A stretch of DNA of 64,000 bases from Curtobacterium sp. MCSS17_008 (GCF_003234185.1 NZ_QKSM01000012.1:1-64000); one strand, 5' to 3'. Numbered from the stretch's first letter, positions 1 through 8,374 are shown. Numbers and translations are program-made. Notes: generated from the letters alone by a model not told the origin.

Positions 1-40
1 CCTGCGGCGGCACCCGGCCTGCGCCGCGTAGCCGCGGGCG

Positions 41-87
41 GACACACGACGAAGGCCGCCCACGTGGGGCGGCCTTCGTCGTGTGTC
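41..87. terminator. Bidirectional hairpin terminator
   Basis: A perfect 20-base-pair inverted repeat with a 7-base loop (61-67). It lies just downstream of the small minus-strand gene that ends at 106, so it most likely ends that transcript, and it could also end a transcript arriving from the left edge. There is no clear T-run. Confidence 0.75.
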
Positions 88-105
88 CGGGCGGTGCTAC
101 GCGGC

Positions 106-426
106 TCAGGCGCGGCGCATCCGCAGTGCCTCGACCGCGAGGGACTCGGTGCCGTAGCGGCCGATCTCTCGCGCCCACGCCGGGTCGTCGCCGCGCAGGG
201 CGACGTACTCCTTGCCCTGCCGGCAGACGTATCCGAGCACGGCGGTGGCGGTGGCGACCTCGATGAAGTCGGTGCGGATGTGGCGCGTGGTGACGCGCGC
301 GTTCCGGCGGAGGGTGTCGAGGAGGAGCTGGTTGCTCATCGTGGTGTTCGTCGCTGCGGCGAGCTCGACGATGCGGCGCGCGTCACCGGTGGTGCTGGTC
401 TGCGTGGCGTCGATGGGCTCGGTCAC
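106..426 (-). CDS. Hypothetical protein, 106 residues
   Basis: A small soluble protein with no family I recognise. It has no signal peptide or membrane segment. The first 25 residues are Thr/Ser-rich and polar, followed by a mixed helical segment and a C-terminal RMRRA tail. I chose the GTG at 426 (protein begins VTEPIDATQ) because the open frame farther upstream reads antisense through the tRNA-Lys and its duplicate and cannot be genuine protein. The ribosome binding site is weak (cggggt). It is followed by a strong hairpin. Coding status rests on frame length, composition and the terminator; function is unknown. Confidence 0.6.
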   Translation of the reverse strand: MTEPIDATQTSTTGDARRIVELAAATNTTMSNQLLLDTLRRNARVTTRHIRTDFIEVATATAVLGYVCRQGKEYVALRGDDPAWAREIGRYGTESLAVEALRMRRA

Positions 427-599
427 GGTGTACCCCGTTCGTTCTGTGGTGCTGCGGTGCTGTTCGGCCCCTGGATCAGGACCGGGAACGACACTATCGG
501 CGCTGGGCAGGCAAACCGCTGAACAGGGTCTGAACTGTGCACAAGACGCACCATGAACCTGCTGAGTCCCGGTTGTACCCCGGTCTCGCTGGTGGGAAA

Positions 600-640
600 G
601 GTGGTGGGCCCCGTGGGGCTCGAACCCACGACCCTCGGAT
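600..640 (-). repeat. Duplicated 3' half of tRNA-Lys
   Basis: These 41 bases are identical to 661-701, the 3' part of the intact tRNA-Lys: CCA end, acceptor 3' strand, T arm, variable loop and part of the anticodon arm. The copy lacks the anticodon and everything 5' of it, so it is not a functional tRNA. A short unrelated spacer (641-660) separates the two copies. This looks like a tandem duplication or the scar of an integration/excision event at the tRNA 3' end. Confidence 0.85.
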
Positions 641-662
641 GAAGGGCCGGGGTTCGGGAAGG

Positions 663-738
663 TGGTGGGCCCCGTGGGGCTCGAACCCACGACCCTCGGA
701 TTAAAAGTCCGGTGCTCTACCAACTGAGCTAGAGGCCC
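663..738 (-). tRNA. tRNA-Lys (anticodon TTT)
   Basis: On the minus strand the sequence starts gggcctcta and folds into a full cloverleaf. The 7-base acceptor stem closes with GGGGCCC, the D arm contains agctcagttggta, the anticodon loop is cttttaa (anticodon TTT, decoding AAA and AAG) and the T arm contains ggttcgagcc. The discriminator is A and CCA is encoded. The 5' acceptor strand also lies within a longer hairpin shared with the upstream flank. Confidence 0.95.
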
Positions 739-768
739 TCACCCGCAAGGCTAGCGGGTGAGGGCCTC
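732..768. other. 15-bp inverted repeat overlapping the tRNA-Lys 5' end
   Basis: Two perfect 15-base arms (732-746 and 754-768) with a 7-base loop. The left arm contains the first seven bases of the tRNA, so the precursor 5' leader could pair with the acceptor strand. It may end the transcript of the membrane-peptide gene at 792-953, or act as a tRNA leader structure. There is no T-run. Confidence 0.6.
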
Positions 769-791
769 CAGACGAGAACCAGTGCGGTCGG

Positions 792-953
792 TCAGCTGCG
801 CCGCCCCGTCAGGGTGCGCAGGAGCCACATGATCACCGCGATGACGAGCAGCACGATGCCGACCCACAGCAGGAACTTGAGGCTCGCGGTGAACCCACCG
901 ACGAACAGCAGGATGACCGCGATGACGGCCAGGATGACGAGCAGGGCGTTCAT
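792..953 (-). CDS. Small hydrophobic membrane protein, 53 residues
   Basis: The protein starts MNALLVILAVIAVILLFVGG and has two hydrophobic helices (about residues 3-20 and 27-45) separated by a short polar turn. It ends in a basic tail, TGRRS. Such two-helix peptides are common and uncharacterised in Microbacteriaceae. The ATG is preceded by a purine-rich stretch (agaggac). A longer out-of-frame reading across the same bases gives an Arg/His-rich product and is not credible. It lies just upstream of tRNA-Lys on the same strand and may be read into it. Function unknown. Confidence 0.75.
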   Translation of the reverse strand: MNALLVILAVIAVILLFVGGFTASLKFLLWVGIVLLVIAVIMWLLRTLTGRRS

Positions 954-1068
954 GGAGTGTCCTCTTCTTCACGTCCGGGAGAGATTTCCTCCCTGCGGGA
1001 GCACGGTACGCGGGACCGCCTCGTTCCGTTCACGGCGAACGGAGGACGTGCGGGTCGGAGGCCGCGCC

Positions 1069-1080
1069 TACACTCGCCGG
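1069..1080 (+). promoter_or_regulatory. Leaderless promoter -10 box (TACACT)
   Basis: TACACT at 1069-1074 is followed by six bases and then the GTG start at 1081. That spacing puts transcription start at the start codon, and no Shine-Dalgarno sequence is present. Confidence 0.65.
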
Positions 1081-1710
1081 GTGCCTCGCGATCACCACCG
1101 TCCCGTCCACTTCACCGACCAGGAGTTCGCCGCGATCCAGGGCGGCGACGATCCGGCCCTGGTGAACCGTGTCGCGCACGAGACGGCGAACGCCCTGCTG
1201 CACCGTGTGCGGCAGGACCCGGACCCGGCGGTGGTCGAGCGGCTCGTGACCTACACGGACGTGCACGGCATCGACGCGATCGCGGAACTGTGGGCGCGGG
1301 TGGGGGCGCACACCCTTCCCGGCGCGCTGTGGCGGATCTACCTCGTGCGGGTCGTCATCCGGCAGAACCCGGAGGAGATCGCGTACTTCTTCGAGCGCGG
1401 TACCGAGCGCATCGGCACCATCGACGAGGCCGTCGCGGGTGCCGAGCAGCCGACGGGTCCGGCGGAGATCCTGACGCTCGCGGACCGGATCCTGCACGGC
1501 CTCTACACGGGCGACCTCGCCGTGGCACTCGATCGCGGTGCGGCGTTCTGCCGGCTCACCGCGGCGGGGGCGACCTCCGTCGCCGACGACGCGGACCTGA
1601 CCTCGGGGGAGCGCGCGAGCGAACTGACGCGGCGGGCGCTGCGGCTCACGGAACTGGCGGCCGACCTGACGGAGGCGGCGGCGCTCTGGCGTCGCGACAG
1701 CCTGGACTAG
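1081..1710 (+). CDS. Conserved hypothetical protein, 209 residues
   Basis: A mostly helical, acidic, soluble protein that starts MPRDHHRPVHFTDQEF, with no signal peptide or membrane segment. The region around residues 40-110 contains GIDAIAELWARVGAHTLPGA and an IRQNPEEIAYFFERG segment. I associate this layout with an uncharacterised actinobacterial family, but I cannot assign a function. The GTG start is set by the leaderless -10 box, and longer in-frame extensions upstream are of low-complexity Arg-rich type. Its last codons already form a degenerate unit of the 19-base tandem repeat that follows, so the C-terminal RRDSLD may have been shaped by repeat expansion. Confidence 0.75.
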   Translation: MPRDHHRPVHFTDQEFAAIQGGDDPALVNRVAHETANALLHRVRQDPDPAVVERLVTYTDVHGIDAIAELWARVGAHTLPGALWRIYLVRVVIRQNPEEIAYFFERGTERIGTIDEAVAGAEQPTGPAEILTLADRILHGLYTGDLAVALDRGAAFCRLTAAGATSVADDADLTSGERASELTRRALRLTELAADLTEAAALWRRDSLD

Positions 1711-1804
1711 GCGCGACAGCCCGGACCCGGCGCGACAGCCCGGACCCGGCGCGACCGCCAGTACCCGGCGCGACAACCCGAACCCGGCGCGACCGCCAGT
1801 ACCC
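1691..1804. repeat. 19-bp tandem repeat, six units
   Basis: Five consecutive 19-base units begin at 1710, 1729, 1748, 1767 and 1786. The consensus is ggcgcgacagcccggaccc, with small variants such as gaccgccagtaccc. A sixth, degenerate unit occupies 1691-1709 inside the preceding gene's 3' end. Units abut with no spacers, so this is a minisatellite and not a CRISPR array. Confidence 0.9.
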
Positions 1805-2339
1805 CGGCGTGCAGCGGGGCGGGCGGACACCGCGCCTCCAGTCCGACGTCGACACCTGGTCCGACGTCCACACTGCGACAGCGACGCTCCGGACGGACGT
1901 CCGGACCGTCCCCGGACATGCGAAGACCGGGCCGCAGAAGCGCCTCTCGGCGCGAGGCCGCTCGAAGCGGCGAATTTTGGAGCCCGGGGCTTGCTGCGGC
2001 CCGGCGAGATCGATTCTACGAGACACGTGCTGTGCAGGCGAGCGTGTTCACTCTCGGTGGACACGGCGTGCGGTCGGGCGTGCCATGGACAGCGCCGGAC
2101 CGGACGTCGAGGACCACACGACGCGATCCTGGGCAATCCACTCGGGCGACGGTGCCGAACAGAGGGTGTGACGCTCCTCGCGGACGTCACAGCGAGGGCC
2201 AGCGTGACCCGGTCCGGTACCCGCCGGTCAATTCCCTGCGGGCCGCGCTGCCCTCGCCCCACGAACGACCGCCGCGAGGACCCGGACCACCCGCACCCGA
2301 CCTGCGAAGTACACGCACGTGTCGACGCCGATGCCACCG
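1805..2339. other. Non-coding stretch upstream of sigK
   Basis: Open frames cross this region on both strands, but all give low-complexity Arg/Pro-rich products. It includes one gccTCCAG-type motif (1829-1840) seen in other intergenic regions here. I cannot place a promoter for sigK with confidence, and I see no RNA gene. Confidence 0.5.
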
Positions 2340-2357
2340 AGAGGGGGGAAACCTGCA

Positions 2358-2957
2358 ATGCTTGCCATCGTGGAACGAGACACCGAGGCCTGGAGCTCCG
2401 CCGAGCCGGCACCCGTGTCGCCCGACGATCTGCTCGCCCGTGTCGCCACCGGCGACCAGTCCGCCTTCTCCGAGCTCTACGACGCCCTGTCCGGCCGCGT
2501 GCTCGGACTCGTGACCCGGCTCCTCAAGGACCGTGCGCAGTCCGAGGAGGTCACGCAGGAGGTCTTCCTCGAGGTCTGGCAGCAGGCCACCCGCTTCGAC
2601 CGGTCGCGCGGCACCGCAGCCAGCTGGGTCCTCACCATGGCGCACCGGCGGGCGGTCGACCGGGTGCGGGCGTCGCAGGCGTCGCACGACCGCGACACCA
2701 GGGTCGGCATCCGCGACCTCGAGGCCGGGTTCGACCAGGTCTCCGAGTCCGTCGAGATCCGGATCGAGCACGAACGCGTCAGTCGCGCGCTCGGTCGGCT
2801 GACCGAGTTCCAGCGGCAGGCGGTGCAGCTCGCGTACTACGGCGGCTACTCGCACAGCGAGATGGCCGAACGGCTCGGTGTCCCGATCGGCACCGTCAAG
2901 ACCCGTCTCCGTGACGGGATGATCCGACTCCGAGACGAGATGGGGGTGACGTCATGA
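2358..2957 (+). CDS. sigK: ECF RNA polymerase sigma factor SigK
   Basis: An ECF (group IV) sigma factor of 199 residues that directs core RNA polymerase to alternative promoters. Region 2 contains EEVTQEVFLEVWQQA and WVLTMAHRRAVDRVR (about residues 55-110). Region 4 contains LTEFQRQAVQLAYYGGYSHS and a helix-turn-helix ending GTVKTRLRDGM. The ATG at 2358 follows an aggggggg ribosome binding site, and an earlier in-frame ATG at 2319 has none. The stop overlaps the next gene's start as ATGA, so the sigma factor and its anti-sigma factor are co-translated. The pair matches the actinobacterial SigK-RskA arrangement; the SigK name rests on that partner. Confidence 0.9.
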   Translation: MLAIVERDTEAWSSAEPAPVSPDDLLARVATGDQSAFSELYDALSGRVLGLVTRLLKDRAQSEEVTQEVFLEVWQQATRFDRSRGTAASWVLTMAHRRAVDRVRASQASHDRDTRVGIRDLEAGFDQVSESVEIRIEHERVSRALGRLTEFQRQAVQLAYYGGYSHSEMAERLGVPIGTVKTRLRDGMIRLRDEMGVTS

Positions 2958-3817
2958 CCGAACGGCACGACGACCCTGCCCTGCTCACCGGGTCGCACGC
3001 ACTGGACGCCCTGTCGGACGACGAGCGCGCGCTGCTCGAGCACGTCCTCACGACGTCGCCGGAACTGCAGGCCGAGACGGACTCGCTGCGCGAGACCGCG
3101 CTGCAGCTGGCGTACGCCGTCGAGCCGATCGAGCCGCCGGCCGCGCTGAAGTCGTCGCTGATGGCCCAGATCGCCCGGACACCGCAGGCGGCACCCGACG
3201 AGCAGGTCGCCGCCGTCCCGGCAGCGGTCACCGGCCTGGAGGCTCCGCTCGCCCCCGCCACGACGCCCGCCCCGGTCACGTCCCCGGCTCCGGTCGAAGG
3301 TCGCGCAGCAGCCACGGCTCGCCGTCGCTGGTTCCAGCGTCCGGCAGCCGCTCTGTCCGCCGCCGCCGCGGTGGCCGTGGTGTTCCTCGGCGTCGGGCTC
3401 GGCGTCGGCACGAACTTCGGCCAGTCCGAGGGGACCGGCCCCGAGACCACGCAGGCCTCCGGCTCGCTCGACTCCATCTACGCCGCGTCGGACTTCCAGC
3501 GGACGACCGCGGAGGTCCCCGGTGGCGGATCCGCGACGGTCGTCTGGTCGCACGACGTCGGCAAGTCGGCCGTGATCCTCGACGGCGTCGAGCAGGCGCC
3601 GGAGGGCAAGACGTACGAGCTCTGGTACATCGGGTCGGAGGGCACGAAGGTCGTGCCGGCCGGTCTGGTCGACGGCGCTCGGGGCGGCGTGCACACCGCG
3701 GTCCTCGAGGGAGAACTGACCCCCGGTGACTCCATCGGCATGACGGTCGAGCCCGAGGGCGGTTCCGACCAGCCGACCACGACGCCGCTGATGGCCGTCC
3801 CCACGACCCAGGCGTAG
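2954..3817 (+). CDS. rskA: Anti-sigma-K factor RskA
   Basis: A membrane-spanning anti-sigma factor, 287 residues. The cytoplasmic N-terminal domain (about 1-75) carries the TGSHALDALSDDERALLEHV segment typical of RskA sensors that bind SigK. A Pro/Ala linker leads to one transmembrane helix (about 131-153) and an extracytoplasmic RskA domain with SIYAASDFQRTTAEVPGG and YELWYIGSEG. In characterised systems, proteolysis of this protein releases SigK. The ATGA overlap with sigK supports stoichiometric expression. Two successive hairpins separate it from the convergent pst operon. Confidence 0.9.
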   Translation: MTERHDDPALLTGSHALDALSDDERALLEHVLTTSPELQAETDSLRETALQLAYAVEPIEPPAALKSSLMAQIARTPQAAPDEQVAAVPAAVTGLEAPLAPATTPAPVTSPAPVEGRAAATARRRWFQRPAAALSAAAAVAVVFLGVGLGVGTNFGQSEGTGPETTQASGSLDSIYAASDFQRTTAEVPGGGSATVVWSHDVGKSAVILDGVEQAPEGKTYELWYIGSEGTKVVPAGLVDGARGGVHTAVLEGELTPGDSIGMTVEPEGGSDQPTTTPLMAVPTTQA

Positions 3818-3866
3818 CACGCGCTCGCGGGCTCGGGCGGGCCCGTCCTCGTCCGCCTCTCTCTTC

Positions 3867-3919
3867 ATGGAGCAGAAGACGTCGGGTCCCGTGTGGTGAC
3901 CCGACGTCTTCTGCTCCAT
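3867..3919. terminator. 53-bp palindromic terminator between rskA and pstB
   Basis: A perfect 22-base-pair stem with a 9-base loop between two convergent genes. The arm begins atggagcagaagacgtcg. A diverged copy of exactly the same length lies at 31198-31250, also between convergent genes, so this is a dispersed element used as a bidirectional terminator. Confidence 0.85.
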
Positions 3920-3963
3920 CGGCGTGCCGGAACCGATGCAGCACGCGCCGGAAGCGACGCAGT

Positions 3964-4003
3964 GAGGCCCGGTGCTGTCCGTGGCGGACGTGCACCGGGC
4001 CTC
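3964..4003. terminator. Second terminator, pstB side
   Basis: Arms gaggcccggtgc (3964-3975) and gcaccgggcctc (3992-4003), with extra pairing inside (gtcc/ggac). It follows the pstB stop in the direction of pst transcription. Its GAGGCCCGGTGC core recurs in terminators at 42172-42220 and 47247-47291. Confidence 0.8.
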
Positions 4004-4037
4004 CAGGCCGACCGTCAGGAGACGGTCCGAGCGCCGA

Positions 4038-4817
4038 TCAACCGAAACGACCCGAGACGTAGTCCTCGGTCGCCTGCACGGACGGGTTCGAGAAGATCGT
4101 CGCGGTGTCGTCGAACTCGATGAGCTTGCCCGGTGCACCCGTGCCCGCGATGTTGAAGAACGCGGTCTTGTCGCTGACGCGCGACGCCTGCTGCATGTTG
4201 TGCGTCACGATGACGATCGTGAAGTCCTTCTTGAGCTCCTCGATGAGGTCCTCGATCGCGAGCGTCGAGATCGGGTCGAGCGCCGAGCAGGGCTCGTCCA
4301 TGAGCAGGACGTCCGGCTGCACCGCGATCGCACGGGCGATGCAGAGACGCTGCTGCTGACCGCCGGAGAGGCCCATGCCGGGCTTCTCGAGGCGGTCCTT
4401 GACCTCGTTCCACAGGTTCGCGCCCTGCAGCGAGCGCTCGACGATGTCGTCGGCCTCGGACTTCGAGACGCGCTTGTTGTTGAGTTTCACACCGGCCAGC
4501 ACGTTGTCCCGGATGGACATGGTGGGGAACGGGTTCGGACGCTGGAACACCATGCCGACCTGCCGACGGACGAGCACCGGGTCGACGCCGGCGCCGTACA
4601 GGTCATCGCCGTCGATCTTCACGGAGCCCTCGACGTACGCGCCGGGGATGACCTCGTGCATGCGGTTGAGCGTCCGGAGGAAGGTGGACTTGCCGCAGCC
4701 CGACGGGCCGATGAAGGCGGTGACGGTGCGGGGCTCGATCGTCATGTCGACGCCCTCGACGGCCTTGAACTTCGAGTAGTAGACGTTGAGGCCGTCGACC
4801 TCGATGCGCTTGGACAC
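4038..4817 (-). CDS. pstB: Phosphate ABC transporter ATP-binding protein PstB
   Basis: The cytoplasmic ATPase of the high-affinity phosphate importer, 259 residues, normal length. Walker A is GPSGCGKST near residues 35-43, the Q-loop region is [12 protein letters not shown], the ABC signature is LSGGQQQR and Walker B is [13 protein letters not shown], all diagnostic of PstB. The GTG start at 4817 follows aagga at good spacing, and the longer open frame upstream is out of register with pstA. It is the last gene of the pst operon, followed by two hairpins. Confidence 0.97.
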   Translation of the reverse strand: MSKRIEVDGLNVYYSKFKAVEGVDMTIEPRTVTAFIGPSGCGKSTFLRTLNRMHEVIPGAYVEGSVKIDGDDLYGAGVDPVLVRRQVGMVFQRPNPFPTMSIRDNVLAGVKLNNKRVSKSEADDIVERSLQGANLWNEVKDRLEKPGMGLSGGQQQRLCIARAIAVQPDVLLMDEPCSALDPISTLAIEDLIEELKKDFTIVIVTHNMQQASRVSDKTAFFNIAGTGAPGKLIEFDDTATIFSNPSVQATEDYVSGRFG

Positions 4818-4867
4818 GTGGTTTCCTTCGGGGTGGGTGGTCGTTGCCGCTTCGCTGGCGCGCTGCG

Positions 4868-5953
4868 CTAGCGGGGGAGCTTGGGGGCGAAGAGTCGGGT
4901 GATGAAGCGGGCGAGCAGGTTGAGCAGCATCACGATGAGGATGAGCAGCAGTGCCGCGGTCCAGGCCCGGTCGACGAACGGCACCGGGTTGGCGCCCTGC
5001 TGCGAGTACTGCGTGTACGCGAAGACCGGCAGCGTCATCATCGGGTCCTTGAACAGGTCGTAGTTCATGCTCGCGGTGAAGCCGGCCGTGACCAGCAGCG
5101 GGGCGGTCTCGCCGATGACGCGGGCGATCGACAGCATGACGCCGGTGGTGATGCCGGCGAGGCTGGTCGGCAGGACCACCTTGAGGATCGTCAGGTACTT
5201 CGGCACGCCGAGTGCGTACGACGCTTCGCGGAGCTCCATCGGGACGATCTTCAGGACCTCTTCGGTGGAGCGGACGACGACGGGGATCATCAGCACGCTC
5301 AGCGCGATCGAACCGACGAGGCCGAAGCGGGCACCCGGGCCGAGGAAGAGCGCGAAGAGCGAGTAGGCGAAGAGGCCCGCGACGATCGAGGGGATGCCCG
5401 TCATGACGTCGACGAAGAAGGTGATGCCCTTCGCCAGGGCGCCCTTGCCGTACTCGACCAGGTAGATCGAGGTCAGCAGGCCGATCGGCACCGAGATGAT
5501 CGCCGCGAACAGCGTGATCTCGAGCGTGCCGATCAGGGCGTGCAGCGCGCCGCCGCCCTCGGAGATGACGCCGCGCATCGACGAGTTGAAGTACTCGGCG
5601 TCGAAGCGTGCGAGACCGTCGGCGAGCACGGTCCAGAGCAGGGACACGAGGGGCAGGACCGCGATCACGAACGCCGTGATGACCAGCGAGGTGATCAGGC
5701 GGTCGACTGCTTTCCGGCCGCCCTCGACGATGCGCGAGATGACGACGATGAGCACGTCGAACAGGACGGTGCCGAGGAAGAGCGCCGCGACGACGTTGAA
5801 GTCCTTGACCGAACCGCCCGCGTTGAGCAGGGCGAAGACCGCGATCAGGGCGACCCAGGAGCCGACGAGGAGGAGCCACGGCACGGACTTGTGGAGCTTG
5901 CCGTTGGCGTAGACGTTGCCGGCGACGCCGGTCTGACGGAGCGCGAGGGACAT
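4868..5953 (-). CDS. pstA: Phosphate ABC transporter permease PstA
   Basis: An inner-membrane permease of 361 residues that forms the phosphate channel with PstC. About six transmembrane helices follow an N-terminal polar stretch, with two or three extra hydrophobic segments in the first 110 residues. The ABC-2 style coupling motif [20 protein letters not shown] sits near residue 240. The ATG at 5953 starts MSLALRQTG, 14 bases after the pstC stop. It lies directly between pstC and pstB in the canonical order. Confidence 0.95.
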   Translation of the reverse strand: MSLALRQTGVAGNVYANGKLHKSVPWLLLVGSWVALIAVFALLNAGGSVKDFNVVAALFLGTVLFDVLIVVISRIVEGGRKAVDRLITSLVITAFVIAVLPLVSLLWTVLADGLARFDAEYFNSSMRGVISEGGGALHALIGTLEITLFAAIISVPIGLLTSIYLVEYGKGALAKGITFFVDVMTGIPSIVAGLFAYSLFALFLGPGARFGLVGSIALSVLMIPVVVRSTEEVLKIVPMELREASYALGVPKYLTILKVVLPTSLAGITTGVMLSIARVIGETAPLLVTAGFTASMNYDLFKDPMMTLPVFAYTQYSQQGANPVPFVDRAWTAALLLILIVMLLNLLARFITRLFAPKLPR

Positions 5954-5967
5954 CGGGACGTGACCTC

Positions 5968-6918
5968 TCAGGAGACCCGCTTGCGCACGATGTAGCGCGC
6001 CAGCATGTTGATGACCAGGGTGATGACGAAGAGGATCAGGCCCGACGCGACGAGTGCGTTGAGGACCGTGCCGGACGCCTCGGCGAACTGCAGGGCGATG
6101 TTCGCGGCGATCGTCGACGGGTTGAGCGACGTCAGCATCTGGAAGGTGACGTTCGTCGAGACCGACAGCACGAGGGCGATCGCCATCGTCTCGCCGAGGG
6201 CACGGCCGAGGCCGAGCATGATCGCGGACACGATGCCGGACTTCGCGAACGGCAGCACCGAGAGCCGGATCATCTCCCACCGGGTCGCGCCGAGGGCGAG
6301 GGCGGCCTCCTCGTTGAGGGTCGGCGCCTGCAGGAAGATCTCGCGCATGACGGCGGTCATGATCGGGATCGCCATCACCGCGAGGACGATCGATGCGGTG
6401 AGGATCGTGCGGCCCGTGCCGGACACCTGTCCGGAGAACAGCGGGAACCAGCCGAGGTACTCGTTGAGGAAGGCGTAGAAGGGCTTGAGGAACGGCGCCA
6501 GCACCACGATGCCCCAGAGGCCGTAGACGACGGAGGGGACCGCGGCGAGCAGGTCGATGACGTACCCAAGCACCGGAGCGATCCGCCGGGGTGCATAGTG
6601 CGAGATGAAGAGCGCGATGCCGAGCGAGAGCGGGACGGCGATCACGAGCGCGATGAGCGCCGAGTAGACGGTGCCGAAGACGAGCGGACCGACGAAGTCC
6701 CAGAAGCTCGTGGCGTTGTTCGGCAGCTCGCCGGCCTTCGCCGTGAAGGCGGGGAGGCTCTGCCACACCAGGAAAGCTGCGACGAGCACGAGCACGAAGA
6801 GGATCAGGCTGCCCGCGACCACCGAGGCGGTCGAGAACACGCGGTCGCCGATGCGGACGACGGCCTTCGGCTTGGTGGGGGAGACGGTGGCCCCTGGCTG
6901 GGCCGGTGCGGTCGTCAT
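5968..6918 (-). CDS. pstC: Phosphate ABC transporter permease PstC
   Basis: The partner permease of PstA, 316 residues, with six membrane helices. The loop motif [20 protein letters not shown] (about residues 205-225) contacts PstB. I chose the ATG at 6918 ([10 protein letters not shown]) because AGGAG lies five bases upstream. In-frame extension farther upstream runs through the His/Pro-rich tandem repeat and is not credible. The gene is separated from pstS by a hairpin and a 33-base tandem repeat, so pstCAB is probably expressed below pstS. Confidence 0.95.
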   Translation of the reverse strand: MTTAPAQPGATVSPTKPKAVVRIGDRVFSTASVVAGSLILFVLVLVAAFLVWQSLPAFTAKAGELPNNATSFWDFVGPLVFGTVYSALIALVIAVPLSLGIALFISHYAPRRIAPVLGYVIDLLAAVPSVVYGLWGIVVLAPFLKPFYAFLNEYLGWFPLFSGQVSGTGRTILTASIVLAVMAIPIMTAVMREIFLQAPTLNEEAALALGATRWEMIRLSVLPFAKSGIVSAIMLGLGRALGETMAIALVLSVSTNVTFQMLTSLNPSTIAANIALQFAEASGTVLNALVASGLILFVITLVINMLARYIVRKRVS

Positions 6919-6980
6919 GGGACTCCTGTCGGAGGGGAGGCCGGGCTCCGTCTCGGGAGCGGCCGGGGGAGGCGACGGGG

Positions 6981-7066
6981 GGTGGTGCTGCAGGTCCGTC
7001 GTGGACGGACCGTGGTGGTGCTGCAGGTCCGTCGTGGGCGGACCGTGGTGGTGCTCGCATCCGGCC
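6981..7066. repeat. 33-bp tandem repeat between pstS and pstC
   Basis: Two full 33-base units (6981-7013 and 7014-7046) differ at one base, followed by a partial third unit. Each unit starts ggtggtgctgcaggtccgtc and contains a small palindrome, ggtccgtc-gtg-gacggacc. It lies in the untranslated gap between pstS and pstC. Function unknown; it may affect read-through or RNA stability. Confidence 0.85.
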
Positions 7067-7088
7067 ACGGTGTGCCGGACGGGCGAGA

Positions 7089-7129
7089 ACCCGGACGCCG
7101 GTCGAGGTGGGTGGGACCGGCGTCCGGGT
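7089..7129 (-). terminator. Intra-operon hairpin after pstS
   Basis: Arms acccggacgccggt and accggcgtccgggt (14 pairs) with a 13-base loop, 12 bases after the pstS stop. A partial terminator or mRNA-stabilising hairpin here would give more PstS than permease, as is usual in pst operons. Confidence 0.75.
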
Positions 7130-7141
7130 GCTCAGTGGGAC

Positions 7142-8242
7142 TTACTTGATGGAGGCGACGGCCTGCGCGGCCTTCTCCGAGAGCTCGTCCGAGAGGGCGG
7201 CCGACTTGGCCTCCTTCGCGGCGGCGTCCTGCGCGTCCTTCGAGACGACGTAGTCGAGGTAGCCCTTCACGAGCTCACCCTTGTCGGCGTCCTTGTACTC
7301 CTGGCAGGCGATCGCGTAGGAGACGAGCACCAGCGGCCATGCGCCCTCGGCGGTGTCCTTGCGGTCGATGTCGATCGCGAGGTCGTTCTCCTCGCGGCCG
7401 GCGACCGTGTCGGAGTCCGCGACGACCTTGGCAGCGCCCTCGGCCGAGATCTCGGTGGCCGTGTCGCCGACCATGAGCTTGGCCTTGTCGAGGTCACCGG
7501 CGCCCGAGTCGTCGATGTAGGTGATGGCGTTCGAGGCGCTGGCCATCGCCGAGGCGACGCCCGACGTACCCTTGGCCGAGTCACCGACCTGGTACGGGAA
7601 GGTCTGGCTCGGCTCCTCGGTCCAGACGTCCGACGCGTTCGCCGAGACGTACTCGGAGAAGTTCTGCGTGGTGCCCGAGTCGTCGGAGCGGTGCACGACG
7701 GTGATGTTCGAGTCCGGCAGGTCGACGCCGTCGTTCAGGTCGGCGATCTCGGAGTCGTTCCACTTCGTGATCTTGCCGGAGAAGATGCCCGCGATGGTCT
7801 TCGCGTCGAGGGTCAGGTCGCTGACGCCGTCGACCTTGTAGGCGATGGCGATCGGGGAGATGTAGACCGGGATGTCGATGGCCTTGTCCGTGCACAGCTC
7901 GAAGGAGCCCGAGAGCTCCTCGTCCTTGAGTGCCGCGTCCGAGCCGGCGAAGTCAGCCGCGCCGGAGATGAAGTTCTCACGACCAGCGCCGGAACCGTCC
8001 GGCGAGTAGTTGACCGTCACGCCCGAGGCGGCGTCCTGGAAACCGGCGGCCCAGGTGGCCTCAGCGGTCTGCTGTGCGGAGGAGCCGGAGCCGGTCAGCG
8101 TGCCCGAGAGCTTCGAGTAGTCGGTGCCGGAGCTCGAGGTGGCGGCGTCGCCGCTGCCGCCCTCGTTCGCCGCGCAGGAGGAGAGCACGACCGCGCCGGC
8201 GATCGCGATCGCCGCGACCGAACCGATTCGCTTGATGTTCAC
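7142..8242 (-). CDS. pstS: Phosphate-binding lipoprotein PstS
   Basis: Extracellular phosphate receptor of the PstSCAB importer, 366 residues. The N-terminus is a lipoprotein signal peptide ending LSSC (Cys23). The mature protein has the PstS substrate-binding fold with TGSGSSAQ and SPDGSGAGRENF motifs that bind the anion, and HRSDDSGTTQNFSEYV in the second lobe. The GTG start is preceded by gaaggga. A PHO box and a -10 box lie upstream, so expression should rise under phosphate starvation. First gene of the operon. Confidence 0.97.
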   Translation of the reverse strand: MNIKRIGSVAAIAIAGAVVLSSCAANEGGSGDAATSSSGTDYSKLSGTLTGSGSSAQQTAEATWAAGFQDAASGVTVNYSPDGSGAGRENFISGAADFAGSDAALKDEELSGSFELCTDKAIDIPVYISPIAIAYKVDGVSDLTLDAKTIAGIFSGKITKWNDSEIADLNDGVDLPDSNITVVHRSDDSGTTQNFSEYVSANASDVWTEEPSQTFPYQVGDSAKGTSGVASAMASASNAITYIDDSGAGDLDKAKLMVGDTATEISAEGAAKVVADSDTVAGREENDLAIDIDRKDTAEGAWPLVLVSYAIACQEYKDADKGELVKGYLDYVVSKDAQDAAAKEAKSAALSDELSEKAAQAVASIK

Positions 8243-8316
8243 AGGGGTCCCTTCGGGAATGTCGGTGCAGGTGGGACCGCTGCTGGTCCCTCGGGCCGGT
8301 GCTGACCCGGGAGCGA

Positions 8317-8370
8317 CTGTAGGGACGCGAGGTGACGGGGATGACGCTCATCGGTGAACGGAAGGTGAAC
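8317..8370 (-). promoter_or_regulatory. PHO box and promoter of pstS
   Basis: Read on the minus strand, GTTCACC occurs twice exactly 11 bases apart (8364-8370 and 8353-8359), the direct-repeat layout of actinobacterial PhoP/RegX3 boxes. A possible third, weaker unit lies at 8332-8338. TACAGT at 8317-8322 is a good -10 box. The spacing places the boxes over the -35 region, as expected for an activator. Confidence 0.8.
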
Positions 8371-8374
8371 GAGG

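Noticed and set aside
427-723. N-terminal extension of the 106-residue gene
   Set aside because: The extension is antisense reading through tRNA-Lys and its duplicate (VGSSPTGPT-type peptide is a known artefact of tRNA T arms).
1691-1804. Possible CRISPR array
   Set aside because: The 19-base units are contiguous without spacers and no cas genes are present.
957-2171. Plus-strand open frame across the leaderless gene and the tandem repeat
   Set aside because: Its product is Arg/Gly/Pro-rich and out of frame with the credible gene at 1081-1710.
6919-7068. N-terminal extension of PstC with His/Pro repeats
   Set aside because: The extension derives from the 33-base tandem repeat, and the ATG at 6918 has a strong ribosome binding site.
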